Shown: in pieces, positions 51,158-59,236 of the stretch
Position numbering within the stretch: the stretch's first letter is position 1
Layout: each line of letters starts with the position of its first letter
NCBI GenBank assembly: GCA_020635905.1
Contig: JACJYV010000003.1
Coordinates: forward strand, 806,001 to 870,000
Reading direction: 5' to 3'
Origin: Bacteroidia bacterium
Lineage (GTDB): Bacteria > Bacteroidota > Bacteroidia > J057 > JADKCL01
DNA length: 64,000 bases
Made by a program: the position numbers and the translations under genes
The notes under the pieces: model-generated
What the model was told of the DNA's origin: nothing
The model's database searches: none
What the model saw: only the letters and a program-made list of their open reading frames with translations

Positions 51158-52840
51158 ATGGCAGAGGTAATCTTACCAGGCACATACATTACTGTACGTG
51201 ACGAAGCCCTGATCTCAGCTGGGCGGGTATCCACCGGCAATATCGGCATCGTTGGCACCGCCAACAAAGGTCCGGTAAACAAAGTAACCATTCTCAGTTC
51301 CTTCACGGAGGCCCGCGAGGCCTTTGGCGAGGCTGACGCCTGGGCCGGGGGCAGCAGCAACGAATTGACCCTGATTCGCGCGCTGGAGCAGATTTTTCAC
51401 AATGGTGGCAGAACCGTTTACGCCGTCCGGGTGGCCGGAGCCAGCGCAGACAGCGCCGCCTATCAAATCAGGGATGGCGGCAACGCCGCCCTCAGTCTGC
51501 TGAAAGCAAAAACGCCTGGAACCTGGGGCAATTCCCTGCAGATCCAAATTGCCAATGCGACCTCCAATGCACTGATTTCTGAGCAATTGGCGGGAAATGC
51601 GGCAGGACTGAGCCGCACCAAGGTAGTGGCTAACGCTGGTCAAAATTCCATTCAGGTGCATCAGACATCGACCGGAAAAGTGCTTTCTTACAAAATTGTT
51701 TATAACGTCGCTCCCAACGATACCAAAGCTGAAGTTGAAATCAACACTACCTCGGGTGCGCTGACCTTTACCGCCCTGGTGGGATTTGTACCCGCTCCTT
51801 CAGATACCATTATTGCCCGCTATGAAGTTCCCGCGGCAAATTCCAAAAAAGTGGACCTTTACTACGGCAATTCCCGTGAAAGCTACACTGCCGCAGATTC
51901 AGCTCACCTGGCCGCGCAGATCAATCAAAGATCAGGTCTCGTCTTTGCCAATCCCAATGATGTAACCAATGCAACATTTTACAACGTTGCCATGGCAAAT
52001 ACCGCCGAAAAAATGCTTTTTGGAACGGGTTTGAATGGAAATACCTCAGGTGCAAACGGCGAAGCCGCCAATGACAGCAATTATGGAGCGGGATTGGCCC
52101 TTCTCGAAGAGGATATAATCAATATCGTAACCCTGGCCGGCCAGAATGCCTCCAATGCACTGATGGTAACCCAGCTCCAGGGGCACCTCAACACGACCGC
52201 TGAAATCAAGCGTGAACGCATGGGAGTGATTGGCTGCGATGACTCCACTGATGCCAGCGTGATCGCCGGACACAGCCTCAACAGTGACCGCCTCGTTTTT
52301 GTTGGACCTGGAATCAAACTCAGTGAAACAGAAGTACTTACCGGCGCCTACACCGCAGCCGCGGTGGTAGGTCTGATGGCTTCCCTGCCTGTGCAGGCCA
52401 GCCCCACCAATAAACCCCTGACTGTGCCAGGGCTGAGTGTCAATTTCAGTCTGCCCAGCCTGGAAAAACTGGTGCAAAACCGGGTACTCACGATCGAAAA
52501 CCGCTCAGGTTTTCGGGTGGTGAAAGGCATCACCACGGCCACCAATTCGGCCTGGCACCAGATCACCACCCGCCGCATCGTGGATTATGCCATCTACGGC
52601 GTGCGCTCGGGTTGCAACCCTTACATTGGTAAGCTCAATAATACCCGCGTACGGGGCGCCATGAAAGCCACCATTGATGCCTTCCTCACCAGAATGGTGG
52701 AGGCAGAAGCCCTGGTCAGCTATGAGCTGGACGTGTCAGCTACCCGCGCCCAGGAAATCGCAGGCGAAGCCATCGTAACCATGACCGTGCGCCCGACCTT
52801 CTCCATTGACTTTATCATGGTGACCATGTACTTAGGTTAA
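51158..52840 (+). CDS. Contractile tail sheath protein
   Basis: 560 residues. The N-terminus (ILPGTYITVRDEALISAGRVSTGNIGIVGTANKGPVNKVTIL) and C-terminal part (NPYIGKLNNTRVRGAMKATIDAFL, LVSYELDVSATRAQEIAGEAIVTMTVRPTFSIDFIMVTM) are the conserved sheath core that carries the handshake strands. Residues about 180-290 are an inserted beta domain exposed on other sheaths. It belongs to the phage-type single sheath family, not the TssB/TssC pair of T6SS. First gene of the cluster, 428 bases after nadC. Confidence 0.95.
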   Translation: MAEVILPGTYITVRDEALISAGRVSTGNIGIVGTANKGPVNKVTILSSFTEAREAFGEADAWAGGSSNELTLIRALEQIFHNGGRTVYAVRVAGASADSAAYQIRDGGNAALSLLKAKTPGTWGNSLQIQIANATSNALISEQLAGNAAGLSRTKVVANAGQNSIQVHQTSTGKVLSYKIVYNVAPNDTKAEVEINTTSGALTFTALVGFVPAPSDTIIARYEVPAANSKKVDLYYGNSRESYTAADSAHLAAQINQRSGLVFANPNDVTNATFYNVAMANTAEKMLFGTGLNGNTSGANGEAANDSNYGAGLALLEEDIINIVTLAGQNASNALMVTQLQGHLNTTAEIKRERMGVIGCDDSTDASVIAGHSLNSDRLVFVGPGIKLSETEVLTGAYTAAAVVGLMASLPVQASPTNKPLTVPGLSVNFSLPSLEKLVQNRVLTIENRSGFRVVKGITTATNSAWHQITTRRIVDYAIYGVRSGCNPYIGKLNNTRVRGAMKATIDAFLTRMVEAEALVSYELDVSATRAQEIAGEAIVTMTVRPTFSIDFIMVTMYLG

Positions 52841-52861
52841 ACCCTCCAAAAATCAATTGAA

Positions 52862-53368
52862 ATGCCAAATACAAACGTTTTTCGCGGCTCAGATGCCACA
52901 CTGGTACTTGCCGTAGATGATAGCTCAACCGTGGAAGGCGGACTCGCCGACGGATTGATCAACGAATACGAATTTTCCAACTCCGTGGGACGTCTGCAGG
53001 ACATTTCCGTGCGGGTTGAAAACGATGTGCGGGCTTATCATGAGATCGGCAAACGCCTTCCCAGCGAATTGAGACCTGGAAATATCAATATTTCAGGAAC
53101 CGCTTCGCGGGCGCATATCAACGGTGCCATGCTTCGCCTGCTCCTGGGTGACGGAGCCACCTCTCCCCCACCTTCGGAAGCCATGGCTCAACCCACCTTC
53201 AACATGGTTATCACCCTCAACAATCCCTCCCTGCCCGACAACAGCAGCACTGTAACCCTGTTTGGGGTGAAATTTGACTCTTGGGGCTTCAGGGTTCCCG
53301 AGGACGATTTCATTATGGAAGGAATTTCATTCAAAGCCATGCGCATCAGCGCTGAAAGCACTGGCTGA
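52862..53368 (+). CDS. Tail tube protein (probable)
   Basis: 168 residues directly after the sheath, the expected place for the inner tube. Beta-rich, with NEYEFSNSVGRLQDISVRVENDVRAYHEIGKR, NINISGTASRAHINGAMLRLLLG and VTLFGVKFDSWGFRVPEDDFIMEGISFKAMRI, the last strand typical of tube hairpins. It does not show the gp19-type motif of eCIS tube proteins, which fits a myophage-like lineage. The gap after the sheath is 21 bases. Confidence 0.8.
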   Translation: MPNTNVFRGSDATLVLAVDDSSTVEGGLADGLINEYEFSNSVGRLQDISVRVENDVRAYHEIGKRLPSELRPGNINISGTASRAHINGAMLRLLLGDGATSPPPSEAMAQPTFNMVITLNNPSLPDNSSTVTLFGVKFDSWGFRVPEDDFIMEGISFKAMRISAESTG

Positions 53369-53385
53369 TCACTTTGAAAACAGGA

Positions 53386-53721
53386 ATGAAGGAAAATGAA
53401 GTTTCAGCGGACGACCTGCTGGCGGGGGCAAATGCCACCTACAGCATCGAAGTCCCTGCAGAAGTAATCAAACCCGGGGCAAACGGAGACGGAAAACCCG
53501 TTCAGGTTCAGATCAGGCCCATCACGATTGGCGGTTTTCAGCTCATTTTGAAAGCAGCCAAAGAAGATGCTGCCCTGATTCCCCTCCTTTTGATCCAGGA
53601 AGCCCTGGTTGAACCCAAAATGAGCCTGGCCCAGGTTCAGCGCATGCATCTCGGCCTGGTCGAATTTCTGGTCAGCCACATCCGTGAGATCAGTGGCATG
53701 GGTGAAAAAAAAAACTTCTGA
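53386..53721 (+). CDS. Tail assembly chaperone, short (unshifted) form
   Basis: 111 residues from the ATG at 53386 (AGGA upstream); a TTG at 53374 would add four residues. KPVQVQIRPITIGGFQLILKAAKED and MSLAQVQRMHLGLVEFLVSHIREISGMG have the helical character of gpG-like tail chaperones, and the position between tube and tape-measure region is where this gene lies in tailed phages. The frame ends just after an A10 run that forms a frameshift site. The product helps tail length control and is not in the final particle in phages. Confidence 0.82.
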   Translation: MKENEVSADDLLAGANATYSIEVPAEVIKPGANGDGKPVQVQIRPITIGGFQLILKAAKEDAALIPLLLIQEALVEPKMSLAQVQRMHLGLVEFLVSHIREISGMGEKKNF

Positions 53722-53888
53722 CTGAAACATCAACTTCGCCCCTGGTTTGGGCAAGTTATGTGATGGCAAAGGAATTTGGCTGGACTCCTCAGCAGATTCA
53801 GGCCATGACCATGGGACAAATCGGACTGTACATGGAAATGTTGGAGAAATATGGAAATGGAAATAAAGAACAGGAAACAACAGCTTGA
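53386..53888 (+). CDS. Tail assembly chaperone, -1 frameshifted long form (GT-like)
   Basis: Slippage at A_AAA_AAC (53709-53715) moves translation into the -1 frame, which continues from CTT at 53715 for 57 codons to TGA at 53886-53888, giving about 167 residues. The extension begins LLTETSTSPLVWASYVMAKE, then FGWTPQQIQAMTMGQIGLYM and ends EQETTA. W-x-SY-MAKEFGWTP-QI--M resembles the T part of phage gpG/GT chaperones, so the extension is clearly protein-like. It overlaps the next gene start (53851) by 38 bases. Confidence 0.85.
53709..53715 (+). promoter_or_regulatory. Programmed -1 ribosomal frameshift slippery site
   Basis: A run of ten A (53705-53714) followed by C gives A AAA AAC in exact X XXY YYZ phase with the chaperone frame (codons 53710-53712 AAA and 53713-53715 AAC). 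The zero-frame stop TGA follows at 53719-53721. A downstream stimulatory structure was not established by eye. Confidence 0.85.
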
Positions 53889-55275
53889 GCAACTGGGCCT
53901 TGGCCTTGTTGTCGGGTGGCAGGATCGCATGGTCCTCAGCCAGTCCTTTTCTTTTGCCTCTGATTCCCTCTTAATCCACTCCATGCCTCAGTTGCGCGAA
54001 TGGCTCCAGGATTTGTGGAAATTGCGGTCAGACTGGACAGGAATGGTAGACGATGCCCGGGATGGATTCGGGGATTTGATGCCCTGGCACTGGCTGGGAA
54101 TGGGTTTTGGTGGAAATGATCATTCTGCCAAGCCCGAAAACCAGCTTCAATCCCGGGTCAATTCTTACCGTCCAATCCTCCATTCTCCCAATCAGCCAAT
54201 TGCGAAAAACCAGCAATTTCCCCAGGTAAATCCTGCAAATTCTGGAGAAAAATTTGTTGCTCAACCTTTGCCAGAGCGTCCAAAAAAGGATTTTCCAACC
54301 CCTGTTTCTGGAAATTCATCTGAAATAAATCCTTGTCAGGAGGAAGATTGGGACAAATCAAATACCCAGACAGAAATTTCTCCTGAAGCAGCAGATAAGC
54401 CCATCGTATTCAGGAAACTGGATGAATTTGCAGCATTTCTGAATCATCCTGGAAAATCTGAGGAAAAAACGGGTTTGGGGAATGAAAAACCAAATTCTGA
54501 TTCAAATCAAAGACAATCTGGAATTTCCCCAAGCCAAAATCCAGAATTCAAAGCAAATAGAAAGCTCCCATTTCAGGACTTTTCTGCCGCGGACCAGGGT
54601 TCAAATTTGCCTGAAGCAGAATTGAAGCAACTGTCTGAAAAGCCCATACAACCTGATTTGTCCTGGATTAATTCCCCTTCAAACCCGGAAAAGTCATTCA
54701 GTAGAGAAATTCCTTCCGCAAAACTTGAAGGCCACACTTCAGCTGAAGATTTCGAACCACGGGAATTAAATTATCATCAAAAATCACCCGCCCCTGCTGC
54801 TCTGCCCTGGACCCAGGTGATGAAAAATTGGGAGGAGGAAAATCAATTCTCCCCTGAAGGTCGTACGGCTGAAAAGGAGAAATCAAGGAATTTCCCCCAA
54901 ATCTCTCCCAAATCCAGCATATCCGCTGTTCAAGCCCCACCCCAAACGCGGGAAGCAAAACCCAATTCGTGGGAATCATTGCCCCGGATTCAGCCGGAAA
55001 AAGCCCTTGAGGTTGTTCAGGTTGATAATTATCAGACTTCCAAAAGGCCATTCCACCAAACCTCCTCGCCTGCCAAACCAGCTTCAGAATTTCTGCCTCA
55101 GGAATTCTCTTCAACTGAAAAAAGCAGGGTGGAAAAAGTGGAAAACCGGCTGGAAAAGCGGGAAAATCAGGTTCATTCAAGGGCAGGAAAAACAAATCAA
55201 ATCCCCCTGGAAGAGATCATGGACGAATTGACCGACCAGTTGAAACGGGATTTCAAACGCTATTACGGAGGATAA
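53851..55275 (+). CDS. Disordered linker protein of the tail cluster, unknown
   Basis: 474 residues. Only the first 90 residues (LEQLGLGLVVGWQDRMVLSQ, MPQLREWLQDLWKLRSDWTG) and the last 20 (PLEEIMDELTDQLKRDFKRY, 453-472) look folded. The middle is Ser/Pro/Gln/Glu/Asn-rich and repetitive in character without clear repeats, so probably disordered. The C-terminal amphipathic helix ending in KRYYGG resembles a short tail I recall on proteins of contractile systems that bind the apparatus. It overlaps the frameshift extension and precedes the DNA_circ_N gene by one base, so it is coupled into the operon. A flexible tether or chaperone-like factor is possible. Confidence 0.75.
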   Translation: MEMEIKNRKQQLEQLGLGLVVGWQDRMVLSQSFSFASDSLLIHSMPQLREWLQDLWKLRSDWTGMVDDARDGFGDLMPWHWLGMGFGGNDHSAKPENQLQSRVNSYRPILHSPNQPIAKNQQFPQVNPANSGEKFVAQPLPERPKKDFPTPVSGNSSEINPCQEEDWDKSNTQTEISPEAADKPIVFRKLDEFAAFLNHPGKSEEKTGLGNEKPNSDSNQRQSGISPSQNPEFKANRKLPFQDFSAADQGSNLPEAELKQLSEKPIQPDLSWINSPSNPEKSFSREIPSAKLEGHTSAEDFEPRELNYHQKSPAPAALPWTQVMKNWEEENQFSPEGRTAEKEKSRNFPQISPKSSISAVQAPPQTREAKPNSWESLPRIQPEKALEVVQVDNYQTSKRPFHQTSSPAKPASEFLPQEFSSTEKSRVEKVENRLEKRENQVHSRAGKTNQIPLEEIMDELTDQLKRDFKRYYGG

Positions 55276-55276
55276 A

Positions 55277-55855
55277 ATGCCCATAGAAATCGGCGGCATA
55301 TCACTTTCGCGCATCCATCGCATCCACACGTTGGAAAGGGCAGATTTTGTCCGCCACCGGGTGCCCGGACTCGAAGGTGATCTGGTGCAGAATATGGGAC
55401 GCGCCTCTGTTCGCCTGCAAATAGAGGGTGCATTCTTTGGGGAAACTGCCCTGGACGATCTGAACGCCCTGCGGGACATTTACAAAGCCAGAGAACCCAT
55501 TGATTTTCTGGCAGATATAACGGGAAGCGCCTATTTCGCCCAGGTGATTATCGAGCAATTTGAAGTCTCGCAACTGGCTGGCGAAGTGGATCAATTCAAT
55601 ATCGCCCTGGTGGTGGCTGAATACGTCGAACCGCCCGAAGCCAATAATGATCTGGGACTGGACGAAGTGGATGCAGGACTCGAACTCGAGGCCCTGGATT
55701 TCATGGACATGATCGAACTGCCCGACCTCCTTTCAGTGCCCGGCTTTGGGGATCCAACTCCCCCGTTGAGCGCTGTGCTGGACGGAATTAAGGCCTCAAT
55801 TTCAAAGCTGACCGACTCAGCCAGTGTATTATCTGACTTGTTTGGAGACGATTAA
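55277..55855 (+). CDS. DNA_circ_N-like tail/baseplate adaptor (Mu gp43-type)
   Basis: 192 residues. RVPGLEGDLVQNMGRASVRLQIEGAFFG, then DLNALRDIYKAREPIDFLADITG and FEVSQLAGEVDQFNIALVVAEYVEP follow the pattern of the N-terminal domain of Mu gp43 (DNA_circ_N): HEFPGxDG, LG, I.G, D...L......P..L......G, then a final F-x-L--E strand. In phages this domain sits at the tail tip between tube and hub. The remaining C-terminal 70 residues are acidic and Pro-rich. It is followed by the 1124-residue gene 4 bases later. Confidence 0.8.
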   Translation: MPIEIGGISLSRIHRIHTLERADFVRHRVPGLEGDLVQNMGRASVRLQIEGAFFGETALDDLNALRDIYKAREPIDFLADITGSAYFAQVIIEQFEVSQLAGEVDQFNIALVVAEYVEPPEANNDLGLDEVDAGLELEALDFMDMIELPDLLSVPGFGDPTPPLSAVLDGIKASISKLTDSASVLSDLFGDD

Positions 55856-55858
55856 AAT

Positions 55859-58800
55859 ATGGGATTGCTGACAGATCTTAACGGGATAACAGGAGGACAA
55901 TCGGCTTGCAGCCTTTTGGAAGTGCCGGTCAATGCCCTGAAATCCGCCGCAGATTCCCTCGAAAACATGCGGGACAATCCCCCTGCAGGCATTCGTCAGC
56001 TTTCAGACAAGCTCAAGCAACTCCAGGTGCCCCGCATTGAGGGCGTGGACGTGCTTTCCGACGGAATCAGGGCCCTGAAAAGCGAAATTCCTGAAGACCT
56101 GGGCGAACTTACCCAGCCAATCGCCGACGCCATGGGCGACTTTTTTGCCGGCCTGGAAGACAGTTTTGCTGGCCAGCTCGACAACATGCTCATGTCCTTT
56201 ACGGGCCTGGACAAACTGGGCCAGGTGGGCATCTCCAATCCCATTGAGGAAAGCCTGACTGACACCCTGCAGGAAATGCAGGAAGTGCTCAACATCATTC
56301 CCAATCCACTCAATGTCGAGACCCTGCTTGAATTTCTCAATTCAGGGCTGTCGAAATTCAATCGGGCCAAGTGGGGATACAGGTATATGCCGTTGGTGGA
56401 TGAATTGCGCGACAAGTTGCAAACCACCCTCAAGTGGAAGGATTCCAACGGTGCCGAGATTGCTGCAGACGTGCAAAACACGCTGGAAAGGCTTTCTGCG
56501 GCCCTGCGCAGGAATTTCATTGAAGAGCCTCTTACTCCTCTGGCCGATAGTCTGACCGATTTCAACGATTCCATCAACGCATCCACTCTGGATGCAGCCC
56601 TTACGGGCATGCTGACCAACCTGGGCACCCTGGCCTCAGCCGTTCAGGCAGGTGACCTGACCGGCAAGGACAGCGATATTGCAGCTTTGCTGCAAAACAG
56701 AACAGACATCATTTCCATTCTGGGCACGGTGGACGAGCAAACTGAGGACCTGGTCAAGGTCCGTAAGGCCCTCGCAGACCTTCCCGATGAAATGGAAGAC
56801 CGTGCCATTCACTTTCTTTCCATCATTCAACCTCCCCACGATCTGGAAGCCCTGGGCCTGGTGCTGCAGCCCCTCAATACCCTGGTGGCAGATACGGGGT
56901 TGAATGTATTCATGGACAAGATCGGGGAATTCCTGGGCTCCATACGTGGCGTACTGGACAGCCTCAATATCAGCAGCTTCCGGGATTCTTTTGTGCAGGT
57001 AATTAGCGGGGCAGAAGCCGCGGTTGACGGCCTGCGCAACATCCTGATGAAAATGACCATTGAGTTTTCTGCCCTTATGGACCGCATCAAGGATGCCATT
57101 CAGCGGCTGGGCATCAGCAGCCTCATTGATACCATGGAAAATGGTCTGTTGAATTTCATTGACCAGATCAAAAGTGTGGCAGACACCATTTTCCAGCCTG
57201 TAAGGGCCTTTTTACTGGGAATTTTCAACACCATCAACGGCTTTCTGGATCAGTTGGATCCCTCCGTGGTGGTCAATACCCTGCGGGACCTGATCTCCAA
57301 ATTCACGGACCTGCTGGGGAATCCTCAATTATTGCAGGCCATTGACAGCGTCAAAGCTGCGCTGGATACCATGAATGCCGAACTGGGCACTTTCTCCTTC
57401 AAGCCAGGCACGGATCTGGTGGTGCAGGGCATAGATGTAGTGGAAAAAGCTCTGCAAATTGCCTCCTCCCTCCCACTTCCAGACTCACTTAAAAAAGAAC
57501 TGCGGGACGCCCTCAATCAGCTGCCACGCAGCCTCGATCCTGCGGTGGATATCATCACGGATGGCCTGACCGAGATCGTGGATGAAGGCCCCAAACCTGT
57601 GCTGTTGCAGATCAAAGTCGGGCCTCAGAAACTGGTGGATACCATCAGCAAATATTCCCCTGAAAAGCTGGTAAATGAATGTCTGGGCACCACCTACCAG
57701 GATTTTCTGACTCAAATGGAACGTTTCAAACCCAGCGCTTTGCTGGTGCCCATTCAGGAAGCCCTTGACGTCGTCAAAACTGAGGTGCGCCGCATTGGCG
57801 ACCCGGTCGAAATCCTCGACCCGCTCAACGAACCTTTCCAGGAATTGATGTCCCTCCTGGATGCATTTGACCCCGAAGAATTGATTGGCCCCCTGGCCGA
57901 CCAACTTCAGGATGGAATCCAGATCATTGTGCAAAGCCTGCCCATAGGCTCTGCGAATGCCATTTTCGATCAGATCGCCAATGTGGCGAACAATATCCAG
58001 AGCCTTTCTGATACTCTGACTGCCGTGCATGACTTCATGGAAGGTTTCCGCCTGCGTCTGGCCGACCTTTCAGATGCGAAAACCCAGATTCAGACCCTCG
58101 GGAGCGACATCGCCAGCCGCATCAATCAGGTATCTGACCTTACGGGCATCAATACTGCCATGGCCGAAGTAGCCGTGGCCCTGGGTGAAATTCAGGGCGC
58201 AGCCCTGAAGGCTCAACTCGATGGACCCATCAACGCGATTGCAGCGAAGCTCAATCCAATTGATGCAAAAAACAGGCTGGCTGCCATTGCAGCCGCCATT
58301 CAGGTATTCCCTACAGATCAAATCGCCCTTTTGGTGCCCTCCCTGAATCGGGATAACCTCGAATTTTTCCTCAATAATTTTGACCCCATCAGTGCAGCCC
58401 TGGCTGCACCCGTGGACCTGATGGAAAAATTGCCCGGCCAGTTGAACCAGAGCAAAGCAGGATTTGATGATCTCATGCAAAACTGGGACACCCGCTATCT
58501 GGAACCTTCTGGCCCGATCATGCAACTGTATCAACCCGCCCTTACGGTCGGGCAGTTGCAAACCATGCTGACGGACACCATCACCAACCAGCTCACCCAA
58601 ACCCTGGAACCAATCATGCAGCTGATTGAAAATCTGCAGGCCGGGCTGGATGGAATCCTTCAGCAGATGTCTGGATTGGTGGATGATATCAATGAAATTC
58701 TGACCGACATACTGGCTATCACGGATGCCCTGGAAGACCTCAGGGATGCGCTCAACAGTCTGATTGAAACCTTGCTGAATCTCGATTTTGGCTTTGTGGG

Positions 58801-59233
58801 AGAAGGATTGCAGGATGTATTTGATGCCCTCAGAACTGAATTGGAAGCCCTTAGCCCGGCCGCCATTGCCAAAGTGCTGGCCAAGGCCTTCGACGAATTG
58901 CTTTCCATCCTCGACATCAACAAACTGCTCGGAGCCGCTGATCTGGACCTGGCCTACCACGACATTGTGGAGAATCTGCGCCGCCTTGATCCCGCCAAAA
59001 TCATTGTGGATGTATTGCAGCCCGAATTCGAAAAGGTACTGGAATTCCTCCTGCGCTTCGATCTCTCTGTGCAGATTGATAAATTCCTCGAACTGATCCA
59101 GAAACTGCAGGAAGACCTTCGCACAGAATTGCTGCGGGTTTCTGATTCGTACGAGGACATGTGGAGTTCCATTCCGTCCAGCATAGGAGGCGTGACGGGC
59201 GTCTCAGTATCCGTAACCATAACTGCGAATTAA
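55859..59233 (+). CDS. Large helical protein, tape-measure candidate
   Basis: 1124 residues with almost continuous alpha-helix: recurring LxxLxDxL/IxxLxxP segments of roughly 30-40 residues (FNDSINASTLDAALTGMLTN, PLADQLQDGIQIIVQSLPIG) separated by Pro/Asn breaks. There is no transmembrane segment, signal peptide or enzymatic motif. Length, position between the tail-tip adaptor and the next large gene, and composition fit a tape-measure protein that sets tube length, but it is soluble rather than hydrophobic-tipped, so a helical scaffold or cargo is possible. A small beta tail (GGVTGVSVSVTITAN) closes it. The gap to the next gene is 3 bases. Confidence 0.75.
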   Translation: MGLLTDLNGITGGQSACSLLEVPVNALKSAADSLENMRDNPPAGIRQLSDKLKQLQVPRIEGVDVLSDGIRALKSEIPEDLGELTQPIADAMGDFFAGLEDSFAGQLDNMLMSFTGLDKLGQVGISNPIEESLTDTLQEMQEVLNIIPNPLNVETLLEFLNSGLSKFNRAKWGYRYMPLVDELRDKLQTTLKWKDSNGAEIAADVQNTLERLSAALRRNFIEEPLTPLADSLTDFNDSINASTLDAALTGMLTNLGTLASAVQAGDLTGKDSDIAALLQNRTDIISILGTVDEQTEDLVKVRKALADLPDEMEDRAIHFLSIIQPPHDLEALGLVLQPLNTLVADTGLNVFMDKIGEFLGSIRGVLDSLNISSFRDSFVQVISGAEAAVDGLRNILMKMTIEFSALMDRIKDAIQRLGISSLIDTMENGLLNFIDQIKSVADTIFQPVRAFLLGIFNTINGFLDQLDPSVVVNTLRDLISKFTDLLGNPQLLQAIDSVKAALDTMNAELGTFSFKPGTDLVVQGIDVVEKALQIASSLPLPDSLKKELRDALNQLPRSLDPAVDIITDGLTEIVDEGPKPVLLQIKVGPQKLVDTISKYSPEKLVNECLGTTYQDFLTQMERFKPSALLVPIQEALDVVKTEVRRIGDPVEILDPLNEPFQELMSLLDAFDPEELIGPLADQLQDGIQIIVQSLPIGSANAIFDQIANVANNIQSLSDTLTAVHDFMEGFRLRLADLSDAKTQIQTLGSDIASRINQVSDLTGINTAMAEVAVALGEIQGAALKAQLDGPINAIAAKLNPIDAKNRLAAIAAAIQVFPTDQIALLVPSLNRDNLEFFLNNFDPISAALAAPVDLMEKLPGQLNQSKAGFDDLMQNWDTRYLEPSGPIMQLYQPALTVGQLQTMLTDTITNQLTQTLEPIMQLIENLQAGLDGILQQMSGLVDDINEILTDILAITDALEDLRDALNSLIETLLNLDFGFVGEGLQDVFDALRTELEALSPAAIAKVLAKAFDELLSILDINKLLGAADLDLAYHDIVENLRRLDPAKIIVDVLQPEFEKVLEFLLRFDLSVQIDKFLELIQKLQEDLRTELLRVSDSYEDMWSSIPSSIGGVTGVSVSVTITAN

Positions 59234-59236
59234 TCC

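Noticed and set aside
53386..53888. Frameshift mutation or pseudogene in the chaperone
   Set aside because: The heptamer is in exact slippery phase and both frames encode chaperone-like sequence, which fits programmed slippage; a homopolymer read error remains possible.
58070..58960. 296-residue minus-strand open frame
   Set aside because: Antisense to the 1124-residue tail protein; Gln/His-rich shadow composition.
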